This document shows, one piece after another, positions 7,893-16,387 of a stretch of DNA of 64,000 nt. Source of the stretch: Candidatus Latescibacterota bacterium (GTDB lineage: Bacteria > Latescibacterota > UBA2968 > UBA8231); the NCBI GenBank assembly GCA_022826515.1, contig JAJDUT010000113.1, forward strand, positions 1 to 64,000, in the 5' to 3' direction. Position numbers and translations under genes: made by a program. Each line of letters starts with the position of its first letter. Positions within the stretch are counted from its first letter, which is position 1. The notes below the pieces were generated by a model. That model saw nothing but the letters and a program-made list of their open reading frames with translations, searched no databases and was not told where the DNA came from.

Positions 7893-8705
7893 TTAGACCT
7901 TGACGCCAATCACGCCGACCATGGGCGGCGATGCAATACTCGCTTGCGGATCGCGGGCGTTGGCCTGCCACTCTTCCCAATGCACGGCGCACTCTTCCTC
8001 GCGCAATGCGCCACGCGCCACAAGCTCGGGCAGATACACGCGCAGAAACTGCTCTATCCAGCGCCAAATGCGGTTGCCTGGGCGGGCAATACCCCCGATG
8101 GGAACGACCTCCACGGCCTCCAAACCATACCGCGCCATTAGCTCCGGCAGCTTCCCGCCGATATCCAACCTCCCGCCAAAACTCTCATGGACCGCCCGCA
8201 ACACGCGCCGCAAGTGAGGGTACTCAATCTGGGCGACAAACGCCCCATAAGCGCAGTAATCCACAACCACTAAGCGACCGCCCGTTTTCAACACCCGCGC
8301 CACCCGCTCTATCACCTCTTGCGGCTCCTCTATGAAGCAGAGCAACCAGCGGGCGAACGCTGCGTCCATAGAAGCGGCCGGCAGGTCGAGAGTGCGGACA
8401 TCCGCTACCGCCACCTCGACTTGCTGCAAGCCGACTGACGCGGCGCGGTGCCGGAGAAAATCCGCGAACTTCGGCGACCCATCAACCGCCAAAATGCGCC
8501 CCTCTGCTCCCACGCGCTCGGCCAGTTCCAAGCTGGTAAAGCCCGGTCCGCAACCTAGATCGAGAATCGCCTGCCCAGTGCTAAAATCGGCACGCTCCCA
8601 CAAGTCTGCGGTCTCGGGGTGCCACGTGTCGTGTTGCGCTTGTAGGCGGCGCAGTTCCTCTTCGTCGGTCCCCAACAAGTAATCGCGTTCGGCAACGGTG
8701 CTCAT
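7893..8705 (-). CDS. class I SAM-dependent methyltransferase
   Basis: A 270-residue methyltransferase with the SAM-binding glycine loop DLGCGPG at 49-55, an acidic strand end in ILAVDGSP, and VADVRTLDLP and WLLCFIEEP as motifs II-III. It resembles UbiE/Methyltransf_11-type small-molecule enzymes; the substrate is unknown. The amidohydrolase gene upstream ends 6 bp before its ATG, so the two are probably co-transcribed. Confidence 0.88.
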   Translation of the reverse strand: MSTVAERDYLLGTDEEELRRLQAQHDTWHPETADLWERADFSTGQAILDLGCGPGFTSLELAERVGAEGRILAVDGSPKFADFLRHRAASVGLQQVEVAVADVRTLDLPAASMDAAFARWLLCFIEEPQEVIERVARVLKTGGRLVVVDYCAYGAFVAQIEYPHLRRVLRAVHESFGGRLDIGGKLPELMARYGLEAVEVVPIGGIARPGNRIWRWIEQFLRVYLPELVARGALREEECAVHWEEWQANARDPQASIASPPMVGVIGVKV

Positions 8706-8711
8706 GGGTGC

Positions 8712-9932
8712 TTACTCCGGCGGCAAGATCAAGTACTCGCCCTCGCGGATCCCATAGCTGTCGCCGAGTTCGGGGTAGTCGATCCCCGCGCGGCCATTCC
8801 AGTCCCAGACCACTTCGCCGTCCTTGACCGTCAGTTCGCAAAACAGCCGCTGCTGGCCGTCCAACCGGCCGTCGAACGAATCGGCGTAGCCAAAATTCCC
8901 CTCCATCAGCTTCAAGGCCGCCACATCGGCCACAGCCCCCACCGACAGATGGCCCAACTCGGGGTGGCCAATCTCCCGCGCCGGGTTGATGGTTGAGGTG
9001 CGGATGACCTCGCCGAGCGGCATGCCCATCACCAGAAATTTCGACATGGTCGTCGCCATGTCGAGCATACCCATGTTCATGCAGAGGACGTGCAAGTCGG
9101 TCGAGATCGAGTCTGGATAGAAGCCTTGAGCGATGGCTGGGACCGCGTTGCGGAAACAGAAACTGCCGCCACCGTGCCCCACGTCCAAAATGACGCCCTT
9201 TGCCCGCGCCTCGTGCAGGTAGGGCAGCACCTTGCCCTCCGCGTCAAACCACGGCGTCGGGCCGCGGAAGATGTGGGTACTTATGTCGCCCGGGCGCAGC
9301 TTTTCGCCCAAGAGCTGGTAGTAGGGCCGCTCCTTTCTGAAGTAGCCAAAGTCGATCATCACCCGCGTCGCGGCCTTTTCGGCTGCCGCGAGCGAGCGAT
9401 CAACTGAAATCCATTCGGGGCCGATGTAGTGCGCCGTCTTGATGCCTACTACCACGTCCTCATTTTCTCGCGCCACACCCGCCGTCTTGTCGGGATCCAT
9501 GTCGTACGGATTCTGCTCGTGGTCGATTGAGGTCATTCCGGTCCCGGCGATATTGACCAGCGCGAAGAGCCGCGTCTGGCAGCGGTCGATTACCCGATAG
9601 CGAAAATCCTCAAAATTGCGCCAGCCCGCGCTCCCAGTATCCACCAGCGTCGTCACGCCGGTGCGGAAACTAAAGCCGTCGGGCAGGATGCTATTGTCGC
9701 CAGCCCACGTATCGCGGTGGCCGGCCGTGGCATAGGCGTGGATGTGGATATCTACCAGCCCCGGCGTCACGTAGAGTCCGCTCACGTCGATGACCTGCCC
9801 AGCACCCTCGGTCGGCAAATCCGCATCTACGGCCGCGATTACCTTCCCCGTGATGCCGATGTCCTGGGGCGCGTCAATGCCATTTTGGGGGTCGATCAGA
9901 TGACCGCCCTTGAGTACGAGATCAAACTGCAT
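8712..9932 (-). CDS. amidohydrolase/deacetylase family metallohydrolase
   Basis: A 406-residue TIM-barrel metal hydrolase of the dihydroorotase/D-aminoacylase-like group. Metal ligands are visible: HIH (63-65), Lys165 in VGIKTAHY (probably carboxylated), His220 in STHIF, His253 in DVGHGGG and Asp279 in ISTDLH. It begins with the small beta-sandwich strand FDLVLKGGHLIDP, common to this superfamily. Relatives include Atu3266/EF0837-type deacetylases of N-acyl amino acids or esters. The substrate is not assigned here. It is the upstream partner of the methyltransferase. Confidence 0.9.
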   Translation of the reverse strand: MQFDLVLKGGHLIDPQNGIDAPQDIGITGKVIAAVDADLPTEGAGQVIDVSGLYVTPGLVDIHIHAYATAGHRDTWAGDNSILPDGFSFRTGVTTLVDTGSAGWRNFEDFRYRVIDRCQTRLFALVNIAGTGMTSIDHEQNPYDMDPDKTAGVARENEDVVVGIKTAHYIGPEWISVDRSLAAAEKAATRVMIDFGYFRKERPYYQLLGEKLRPGDISTHIFRGPTPWFDAEGKVLPYLHEARAKGVILDVGHGGGSFCFRNAVPAIAQGFYPDSISTDLHVLCMNMGMLDMATTMSKFLVMGMPLGEVIRTSTINPAREIGHPELGHLSVGAVADVAALKLMEGNFGYADSFDGRLDGQQRLFCELTVKDGEVVWDWNGRAGIDYPELGDSYGIREGEYLILPPE

Positions 9933-10007
9933 GGTGAAATTTCTCCGATAATTTGATGGAGGCGTAAAAATAAAGAACGGCGGCGCTGTCTGCTACGCGC
10001 CCACGCT

Positions 10008-11048
10008 TCAGGCCGCTGCCTCCACATGCGACGGCAGCTTGCGCGTAAACCGCGCAAACAATGCTTTGAGCGCCACGTCGCTACGCGCCGCAAGGCTGGT
10101 CACGATCACGGTTGCCCACACGCTGCGCCGCGAAATTTTGACCTGCTGTCCACTCGTAAAGTCCGCGTGGGCGTGGATGCGCCGCAACGTCAGCACGGCC
10201 ATACCCAAGGCCCAAAGACAGAACCGTCGAATGCCCGTTTCGCGCCCGGGGATGAGCAACGTGAACGCCAGCGCATTGCCGAGGTGCATCCGGGCCACGC
10301 CGACCAATTGGCTCAGTGCCGTGCGGAACGCGGGATTCGTCTGGCCGGCCTCAAGCGAGCGCAAGTCAAACCCGGCTTGCTGGAACACGTCGCGCGGCAG
10401 CCAACACGCGCCGTGCGCCCGGTCGTCCCAGATGTCCTTGAGGATGTTGGTCATCTGCAAGCCTTGGCCGAACGACACGGCGAGCTGCAACAACTTCTTG
10501 CGATGGCGCTCGATTTCCACCGAATAGTCGCAGAATAGCTCGGTGAGCATCTCGCCGACGACGCCAGCGACGTGATAGCAATAGCGGTCGAGGTGGGGGA
10601 GGTCATCTAGGCCTTTGAGGCCTGGGCTTTGCTGAAACTCGGCCATGCCGCGCGACATGATCCGCACGCAGCGCACGAGTGCGGCGCGCTGCCGCTCGGA
10701 AAACCCTTGCGTGAGCCGCAGCACCCTTGGGGTATTGGCCACGAGTTGGCGTTCGGCGAGCAGCATGCTGTCGGACAGGCGCGGCGCGAGCTGCTCGGCA
10801 AATGGGGCGGGCGGCTCCTCGCCGGCGACGACCCGGATAAATCGCTCGGAAAACTCGCGTTTCCCGTCGGGTGACAGAGCTGGCTCATCCTCGATGGTGT
10901 CGGCGATGCGGCACAGCAGATACGCATTGCCCACAACATCGCGCAGGCCCGTTGGAAGCTGCGGAATGGTGAGCGCGAACGTCCGCGAAACCTCTTGCAG
11001 GGTCGCGCCCTGCCATGCCAGATCAGCGGTATGTTCGTCAGTCGTCAT
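10008..11048 (-). CDS. squalene/phytoene synthase family protein
   Basis: Condenses two prenyl diphosphates head to head, giving squalene or phytoene type products. The two Asp-rich magnesium motifs are present: DTIEDEP from residue 50 and DIWDDRAHG at 205-213. EMLTELFCDY lies between them. At 346 residues it is of normal length. I chose the ATG at 11048; the frame extends to 11129 but those residues lack family similarity, and an AGGA lies upstream of 11048. No other carotenoid or hopanoid gene is nearby, so which product is made remains open. Confidence 0.9.
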   Translation of the reverse strand: MTTDEHTADLAWQGATLQEVSRTFALTIPQLPTGLRDVVGNAYLLCRIADTIEDEPALSPDGKREFSERFIRVVAGEEPPAPFAEQLAPRLSDSMLLAERQLVANTPRVLRLTQGFSERQRAALVRCVRIMSRGMAEFQQSPGLKGLDDLPHLDRYCYHVAGVVGEMLTELFCDYSVEIERHRKKLLQLAVSFGQGLQMTNILKDIWDDRAHGACWLPRDVFQQAGFDLRSLEAGQTNPAFRTALSQLVGVARMHLGNALAFTLLIPGRETGIRRFCLWALGMAVLTLRRIHAHADFTSGQQVKISRRSVWATVIVTSLAARSDVALKALFARFTRKLPSHVEAAA

Positions 11049-11179
11049 GGTAGTCAATCCTAAAAGGTCGGTGAAGCTCGACGTGTTTTCGCATCTGACC
11101 TTGCGCAGCAAGCGGCAGACGTTGCACAAAGCTGTGTAAGGTCAGTTATGAATGATTTAGGATTGCTATATCATTAGAT

Positions 11180-11386
11180 TTATGGCAGATATTTCACAAG
11201 AGTCACCGCGGCGGCGACCGCCCCTATCGTGATGTAAAGGTTGCGGTTCAAACCCTTGTACAACTCGGCTTTGAGTTCAGATAGCTTGCCCTCTAGGCGG
11301 GCAATATCGGCTTTAGTAGCTAGATGCTTGTAAACGCCTTCCAGTCGGGACAGACGCTCTTCAGTGGTCATTTGGGGTGTGGTCAT
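11180..11386 (-). CDS. small coiled-coil protein with C-terminal membrane helix
   Basis: A 68-residue protein. Residues 6-45 form heptad-rich helix (EERLSRLEGVYKHLATKADI), and residues 48-68 form one hydrophobic helix, NLYITIGAVAAAVTLVKYLP. This looks like the short CCDC90/DUF1640-like or phage-holin-accessory type of coiled-coil membrane protein, with no assigned function. The start at ATG 11386 is preferred because the preceding 42 codons look non-coding. It is divergent from the amidase gene; a role with it in the cell wall would be guesswork. Confidence 0.65.
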   Translation of the reverse strand: MTTPQMTTEERLSRLEGVYKHLATKADIARLEGKLSELKAELYKGLNRNLYITIGAVAAAVTLVKYLP

Positions 11387-11547
11387 GGCGAGTCTCCTCC
11401 TCTCCTTATGGTGTACCAGAAAGTACCGGACGAGATAGGAGGCGTCAACGAGAATCCGGGACGCTTGGGCCTGATTGCAACAGGACAGTACCGGACCAAA
11501 CTCCGCGTCCATTGCCGCGAACTCTTCTTCCCTATACTATCAGTATC

Positions 11548-12177
11548 ATGGAAATAGACCTCAATCACCGCTTCAAAGGCGTCAACTACATCGAATCGCC
11601 CAACCAAGGCGGGCCCTTTGCCCCAGGGCTGCCCGACACCATCGTCATACACTACACGGCCGGTGCCAACGCCGAGTCGGCCATCCACACGCTCTGTGAC
11701 CGAGAGCGCAAAGTCTCGGCCCACTTGGTCGTCGGCCGCGACGGTGCCGTGACTCAGCTCTTGCCTTTTAACATCGTCGGCTGGCACGCCGGTCGCAGCC
11801 AGTGGCGAGAGCGCACGAGCTTCAACCAGTACTCCATCGGCATCGAGATCGACAACGCGGGCCAACTCTTGGAGCGGGATGGCCGCTACGAGTCGTGGTT
11901 CGGGCAGACGTATCCGGCCTCAGAGGTCGTGCGCGGCGCACACCGCAACCAGAGCCTGCCCGGTGCCCATCCGCAGATCCGTCAGCCTGTTTGCTATTGG
12001 CATCGCTATGCAGAAGTGCAATTCGAAGTAGTAGAGGCCATTTGTGCCGCGCTGATTGCGGCCTACGGAATACGCTACATCCTCGGTCACGAGGAGATCG
12101 CCCCCGACCGCAAGGTCGATCCCGGCCCGGCCTTTCCGCTCGACGAAATGCGCACCCGGCTTTTGGTCATCGCCTAA
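11548..12177 (+). CDS. N-acetylmuramoyl-L-alanine amidase (AmpD-like)
   Basis: A 209-residue amidase_2 domain that cleaves the muramoyl-L-alanine bond of peptidoglycan or its fragments. Zinc ligands are visible: His35 in VIHYTAG, His181 in LGHEEIAPDRK and Asp191 in VDPGP. IGIEI near residue 100 is the usual Glu-bearing strand. No signal peptide is seen, so it may act on cytoplasmic muropeptides as AmpD does. I chose ATG 11548 where family similarity starts. Its end faces a convergent gene across a long inverted repeat. Confidence 0.9.
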   Translation: MEIDLNHRFKGVNYIESPNQGGPFAPGLPDTIVIHYTAGANAESAIHTLCDRERKVSAHLVVGRDGAVTQLLPFNIVGWHAGRSQWRERTSFNQYSIGIEIDNAGQLLERDGRYESWFGQTYPASEVVRGAHRNQSLPGAHPQIRQPVCYWHRYAEVQFEVVEAICAALIAAYGIRYILGHEEIAPDRKVDPGPAFPLDEMRTRLLVIA

Positions 12178-12262
12178 CGGGGGCAAGGATCGTCACTAAC
12201 AGCGGGTAGTGGGGCCTTTTGAAATACGCCTACGCCAAGAGGGGGCTTTGACGCCCCTCATT

Positions 12263-12332
12263 GATCCACTTTTGACCACAGAGTCTCCTCACCCGATTCT
12301 CCAATCGGTTCCTCTGCGGTCAAAAGTGGATC
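12263..12332. repeat. 21-bp inverted repeat with nested hairpin
   Basis: Left arm 12263-12283 and right arm 12312-12332 are complementary with one mismatch (GATCCACTTTTGACCACAGAG against its copy). The 28-nt loop itself contains a perfect 6-bp hairpin, ccgatt-ctcc-aatcgg (12293-12308). The right arm contains the last three codons and stop of the minus-strand gene. It may be a two-way transcription terminator between convergent genes or the remnant of a small mobile element. Confidence 0.75.
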
Positions 12333-12883
12333 AGCACCCACAGGCGCGGCATTTGAAGCCGCAGCCCCTTGGATTCTGTCTCCACTGCAGGGCTATCCCA
12401 TTCCCACCAAGGTGCTTCATACGCCCAATTCTCGTATATCCCCCAGCTAACGCCCTGCCTGAGCGACACGACCATCTTCTTCCACGGCTGGAAGAAAACC
12501 CCCAAGCCGACCTCGACGTTTGAGCCACCGCCCGTAACACGATCCAGCCCTTCGCGCTGTCGGCTTTGGTGGTTGAAGGACACGTACCCAGTCTTGAAAA
12601 GCGGTCCCTTCGACAGGACTCGCTTAATCGTCAGCGACCCCCGGACATTGAACGACAAAAACCGTTGGTCCTGGTCAACCCCTACGTCGCCTTGAAGCGT
12701 ATCCCACGACCATTCGAGCGCGTTGAATTCAACGCCCACCCAGGTCTTGGGGCGGATAAGCCACACGCCTACACCTGGCTGGAGGGGGGCTAGGCCGATG
12801 GCCACACGGGTATGGGCGACCATCGGCTCTTGGGCTGCATGAGCGGTGCTAGCCAAGAGCACCAGTAAGCACAAGCCCCACAT
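12320..12883 (-). CDS. exported protein of unknown function, possible outer-membrane barrel
   Basis: A 187-residue protein with a signal peptide (MWGLCLLVLLASTAHA-A). The mature part has alternating hydrophobic and polar strands rich in aromatic residues (WVGVEFNALEWSW, FLSFNVRGSLTIKR, VEVGLGVFF) and ends in a C-terminal Phe (WVLIHF). That final aromatic and the strand pattern are what small outer-membrane beta-barrels show. I recognise no family. Its ATG lies 2 bp after the stop of the upstream secreted protein gene, so both are likely one operon. Confidence 0.6.
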   Translation of the reverse strand: MWGLCLLVLLASTAHAAQEPMVAHTRVAIGLAPLQPGVGVWLIRPKTWVGVEFNALEWSWDTLQGDVGVDQDQRFLSFNVRGSLTIKRVLSKGPLFKTGYVSFNHQSRQREGLDRVTGGGSNVEVGLGVFFQPWKKMVVSLRQGVSWGIYENWAYEAPWWEWDSPAVETESKGLRLQMPRLWVLIHF

Positions 12884-12885
12884 GG

Positions 12886-14112
12886 CTACCTATAGTAATT
12901 CTTCCCTGACGGCTTGGTGGTTAGGTTGGTTTTTGACTCCTGAGGCTTGCCGTGGCAGGCGGAGTGGGTTTCGTGCAGGTACACATTGCCATTGCCATCT
13001 AAGTCGGCACTCTTCCAGTGCGCGACTTTATCGTCGGGATTGGGCCACAAATCTTCCTCGACCCACTTCAGGTCAACATAGTCCTCCTTCTGATAGCCCG
13101 AAGTGCCCGAGGGAAATACCTGTCCCCAGCAAGGAAACCCCGCATGGAAATAGATTTCAGGTAACTTCTGGCCTGATTTGGGGTAGTCCGTATCGGGCTC
13201 GTCGGCCGCTTCGTACCGCCGAGTTCTGGGGTTGAGGCTGTTGTTCCACGGATGGGCGAAATGCCGATGGGTCGGGGTATAGGTAAACGTCATCTCAGGC
13301 GGGGTGCCGTTTCCTTCGTGGGCGTCGGTAAAGCGGAACCGAGCTATGTAGATGGATTTACCGTGATAGCAGTCCGGGATCGAGTTGTTGCTGCCGTGGC
13401 TGCCGTGGGCCCAAGCGCGCGTAACCAAGAGGTTGCGTGGAGAAAGACGAGCAAGCAGCGTCGGCCGAAGGCCCGGCAAGGGATCTGCCATCGCCGTGGG
13501 CTGGTTTTCCGACCGCCAGAAGAAGTCCTCATCGTAGTTGATGAAGAAGAAAGGCTCGGCGCGCTTGAAGCTCGACGGGCTGAAAGGCATGGTAACGGGG
13601 TTCCCGTCCGGGTCAAATCCCTCAATCAAGTCGGTATCCTTCTCGTCGAGGACGGGCGTGTGATACACCTCAATGGGGGTGTTGCCCCGATACGTCCCAT
13701 TGGGATCGACTAAGGTAACTTCCAGCCCGTAGAGCGCCTCAGCCGCCGACAGGAAAGCCTTGCCATCATCATACACTGAGATGATGTCTATGAGCCTCCC
13801 GCCCAAGTTGGCCGCACCGATGTCCCTGACGAACCCAGTCGCCAAAAGCGCCAAGATCTCAGACCGGCTATCAATGGTCTTGGATAGACTGGTCGGGCCA
13901 GCCTGACCAAAAGTGGCCCGCACGTCGGCGTCGCTGGTGGCTTGAGCCAAGCGTCGGGCGAATATCTGCAGGTACGTGCGGTAGGTGTCTGCATCCCCCA
14001 CGCCGGCGAAATGTCCATCTTCGTCCAAGCCGTGGAAGGGATCGTATGAGGAGAATGCTACCGCTTTGGGCGAAGCCGGGTTGGCCTCTAGCCGTCCGGG
14101 GAGCAGCTCCAC
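12886..14112 (-). CDS. secreted protein of unknown function, start displaced by a frame break
   Basis: The long frame gives 408 residues from a GTG at 14112, with no recognised family. It includes FSSYDPFHGLDEDGHF near the start, a His-rich stretch (TPTHRHFAHPWNN) and an EF-hand-like loop DLDGNGNVYLHE near the end. The long frame has no signal peptide of its own. Just upstream, in another frame, an ATG at 14177 encodes a clear signal peptide that runs into this gene and stops at 14088. The parsimonious reading is one exported protein interrupted by a single-base indel between about 14090 and 14112. It is probably co-transcribed with the barrel-like gene. Confidence 0.6.
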   Translation of the reverse strand: MELLPGRLEANPASPKAVAFSSYDPFHGLDEDGHFAGVGDADTYRTYLQIFARRLAQATSDADVRATFGQAGPTSLSKTIDSRSEILALLATGFVRDIGAANLGGRLIDIISVYDDGKAFLSAAEALYGLEVTLVDPNGTYRGNTPIEVYHTPVLDEKDTDLIEGFDPDGNPVTMPFSPSSFKRAEPFFFINYDEDFFWRSENQPTAMADPLPGLRPTLLARLSPRNLLVTRAWAHGSHGSNNSIPDCYHGKSIYIARFRFTDAHEGNGTPPEMTFTYTPTHRHFAHPWNNSLNPRTRRYEAADEPDTDYPKSGQKLPEIYFHAGFPCWGQVFPSGTSGYQKEDYVDLKWVEEDLWPNPDDKVAHWKSADLDGNGNVYLHETHSACHGKPQESKTNLTTKPSGKNYYR

Positions 14113-14177
14113 GAGACGAACAGCGCTGAACTGAACAGCCCAGCGGAGATGAGGAACAGCGTCAAACGTTTCATCAT
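14088..14177 (-). other. out-of-frame signal peptide preceding the 12886-14112 gene
   Basis: ATG ATG at 14177/14174 opens a 29-codon frame: basic start MMKR, hydrophobic core LTLFLISAGLFSSALFV, then SWSCSPDG and TAG. This is a textbook export signal, possibly of a lipoprotein although the lipobox is poor. The frame differs from the downstream long frame by one base, so it reads as the lost N-terminus of that protein. Confidence 0.6.
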
Positions 14178-14616
14178 GCTACCCTCTTTTGGGGTGATGT
14201 CGGACTCGATTGCCCGACGTGAATAGTACCCTTGCAAGAGAAACAGCGGTGATTTTCACGTCCTGACTTCTGCTGCTACTTGTTCTATACGAACCAAAAT
14301 CCGGTTTGTCAACTAAACTTTATGTCAGGGCTGCGCCCTCTTCTTGTACGTCTTAGGCCTATTCGGCTTAGGCCAAACCTCGTTGATTATATCGCAGAGC
14401 CAGGCCATGCGGGGTTACGCCTGCGGCCATCGCGGGTGTGATGCACAAGCTCTGGTGAATGCGAATGAACCAAGAGGTCCTCTTGGCAAAAACTATGCTA
14501 GGGGGTTTCTTATTTTAAAAAGGACCCACTGCCCTAACAGCGGTCCGTCGCCAGTACTGTCCGTCGCCAAAATTGGCGGGCGCATTGGCAACGCATCGCA
14601 GGAGACGCGAAACCCC
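14178..14616. other. 439-bp gap without a supported gene
   Basis: Between the frame-broken secreted protein and the ABC operon. An open frame on the plus strand runs through it from 14344, but its composition looks non-coding. It holds a perfect 8-bp inverted repeat ccaagagg-t-cctcttgg (14470-14486) and a pair of CGTCGCCA half-palindromes near 14546-14580. Promoters for the divergent genes must lie here; I could not pick a convincing one. Confidence 0.5.
14546..14580. repeat. CGTCGCCA palindromic element, degenerate pair
   Basis: CGTCGCCA occurs at 14546-14553 and 14562-14569; the second is followed by its complement as cgccaa-aa-ttggcg. The same unit forms a cleaner palindrome at 34009-34028 within a permease gene, suggesting a dispersed element. 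Confidence 0.45.
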
Positions 14617-15591
14617 TTGGCAGCACCCGCCATTGATGTCCGCGAATTGAGCAAGACCTATGAGGTCCCCGTGCGCGAGGGCGGCTTGGCCGCGGCGATC
14701 AAAAGCCTCGTGCAACGCCAGACGCGCCAAGTCGAAGCGGTTAAGCAGATCAGCTTTGCGGTCGCTCCCGGCGAGATCGTCGGCTTCTTAGGACCGAATG
14801 GCGCGGGCAAGACCACCAGCCTCAAGATGCTTTCGGGCCTCCTACACCCCTCCGGCGGGCAAGGGCGCGTCCTCGGTTTTGAGCCGTTCAAGCGGCAGCG
14901 CGATTTCCTTCGTCAGATCACCTTGGTGATGGGCAATCGCAACCAGCTACTGTGGGACATCCCGGTAATCGACTCCTTTGAGCGCAACCGGGCCATCTAT
15001 CGCCTAGAGCGGGGCGCGTACCGGCAAACGGTCGAAGAGTTGACCGCGCTGCTCGACTTAGACGCGCTACTCGACAAGCCCGTGCGCAACCTCTCCTTGG
15101 GCGAACGCATGAAGTGCGAAATTGCCGCCGCGCTTTTGCACAAGCCGCAAGTCCTCTTCCTCGACGAGCCAACCATCGGCCTCGACGTGACCATGCAGCG
15201 GCGGATCCGCGCGTTTTTAACCGAGTACAATCAGCGCTACGGCGCCACCGTGCTCCTCACCAGTCACTACATGGCCGACGTCGAGGCACTGTGTAAACGA
15301 ATGGTGGTCATTCACCACGGACTGCTGCTGTTTGACGGCCAGCTCACCGAGCTTGTGCAGCGCTTCTCACCGCACAAGACGATCATCGTCGAGCTGGAAA
15401 ACGGGCACGGCAACCTCGGCAATTACGGAGAGATCGTCGCCAGTAGCGAGGGGCGCATCTCGCTGCGCGTGCCCAAGGCAGAGACCGCGCAGGTGACCGG
15501 GCGGCTCCTCAGCGAGCAACCCGTCCTCGATCTGACGGTGGAGGACCCGCCGATTGAGGACGTGATCGAAGAGGTCTTTGAACGCGCATGA
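14617..15591 (+). CDS. ABC-2 type exporter, ATP-binding protein
   Basis: The ATPase of a three-gene exporter cassette. Walker A GPNGAGKT is at 59-66, the signature LSLGER at 159-164, Walker B LFLDEP at 180-185, and the switch His is in LLTSHYMAD. The opening LSKTYEVPVREGG and ITLVMGNRNQLLWDIP are typical of the subgroup that pairs with two ABC2_membrane_6 permeases. I chose TTG 14617, where similarity begins (AGGAG lies about 12 nt upstream); an open frame extends to 14344 but looks non-coding. The ATG of the first permease overlaps its stop (ATGA). Confidence 0.88.
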   Translation: MAAPAIDVRELSKTYEVPVREGGLAAAIKSLVQRQTRQVEAVKQISFAVAPGEIVGFLGPNGAGKTTSLKMLSGLLHPSGGQGRVLGFEPFKRQRDFLRQITLVMGNRNQLLWDIPVIDSFERNRAIYRLERGAYRQTVEELTALLDLDALLDKPVRNLSLGERMKCEIAAALLHKPQVLFLDEPTIGLDVTMQRRIRAFLTEYNQRYGATVLLTSHYMADVEALCKRMVVIHHGLLLFDGQLTELVQRFSPHKTIIVELENGHGNLGNYGEIVASSEGRISLRVPKAETAQVTGRLLSEQPVLDLTVEDPPIEDVIEEVFERA

Positions 15592-16352
15592 GGGGGCTAG
15601 CAGACATCTACACTACGCTCTTTCGCACCGATCTGGCCGTGCAGTTCCAGTACCGGGCGGCGATGGTGATCTGGCTGATCGGGCGCATCGTTGATACGCT
15701 GGTCTTCCTTTCGGTGTGGACCGCAGTGGCCCACTCCAAGGGCGGGCAAGTGGGGGACTTCGCCAGCGGAGATTTTGCCGCCTACTACATCATTATGATG
15801 ATGATGGGGCACCTGACATTTACTTGGTTCATGTTTGAGTTTGAATATCGGGTGCGGTCAGGGGCCTTCTCGCCGCTCCTGCTCCAGCCCTTGCACCCGA
15901 TTCACCGCGACATCGCCACGAACATCTCCTACAAGTTCCTGACCCTAGCGGTCATGCTACCGACGGTGGGGCTGATGGTTTGGATCTTCGATCCGGTCTT
16001 CGACCCGCCAACTTGGGCGATTTGGGCCGCGATACCCGTCGTCCTGCTGGCGTTCCTGATGCGCTTTTTCGTCGAGTGGGCACTGGCTTTAGTGGCCCTG
16101 TGGACCACGCGCACGGCCGCGGCCAACCAACTCTACTTCGCGGCCTCGCTTTTCTTTTCGGGCCAAATGGCACCGCTGTCGCTTTTGCCCGAGTGGCTCC
16201 AAGCGCTGGCCGCGATTTTGCCCTTCCGCTGGATGCTGGCCTTTCCCACCGAACTTCTGCTCGGCCGCCTCACGCCCACCGAGGTCGTCTGGGGCGCGGC
16301 GGCGCAGGTGGCGTGGCTGGGGCTGAGCTGGGGGGTTATGGCCGCGGTCTAG
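15588..16352 (+). CDS. ABC-2 family permease, cut short by an in-frame TAG
   Basis: A membrane protein of the ABC2_membrane_6 type with about six helices; partner of the ATPase that it overlaps by ATGA. The frame stops at TAG 16350-16352, giving 254 residues. The same frame then continues for 12 codons as SRGVRRYSAVGS and ends at TGA 16389-16391, which overlaps the GTG start of the next permease as GTGA. The second permease ends with the matching WLWGVRHYSGASA. The TAG therefore sits where a Trp or similar codon is expected, most simply a TGG-to-TAG change. The shortened protein may still work, since only the cytoplasmic tail is lost. Confidence 0.8.
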   Translation: MRGLADIYTTLFRTDLAVQFQYRAAMVIWLIGRIVDTLVFLSVWTAVAHSKGGQVGDFASGDFAAYYIIMMMMGHLTFTWFMFEFEYRVRSGAFSPLLLQPLHPIHRDIATNISYKFLTLAVMLPTVGLMVWIFDPVFDPPTWAIWAAIPVVLLAFLMRFFVEWALALVALWTTRTAAANQLYFAASLFFSGQMAPLSLLPEWLQALAAILPFRWMLAFPTELLLGRLTPTEVVWGAAAQVAWLGLSWGVMAAV

Positions 16353-16387
16353 TCGCGCGGCGTGCGCAGATACTCGGCGGTGGGCTC

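Noticed and set aside
9717..9956. Many long open frames antisense to real genes, for example inside the amidohydrolase
   Set aside because: High GC content makes antisense frames long; none has a ribosome site, family match or codon pattern of its own.
11486..11499. The 14-mer CAGTACCGGACCAA also occurs, on the other strand, at 47824-47837 between the parS sites
   Set aside because: Chance repeats of 14 bp are expected in a 64-kb window, and the surroundings share nothing.
14344..14616. N-terminal 91-codon extension of the ABC ATPase frame
   Set aside because: No family similarity, includes palindromic repeats, and a TTG with a ribosome site exactly where ABC similarity starts is a better choice.
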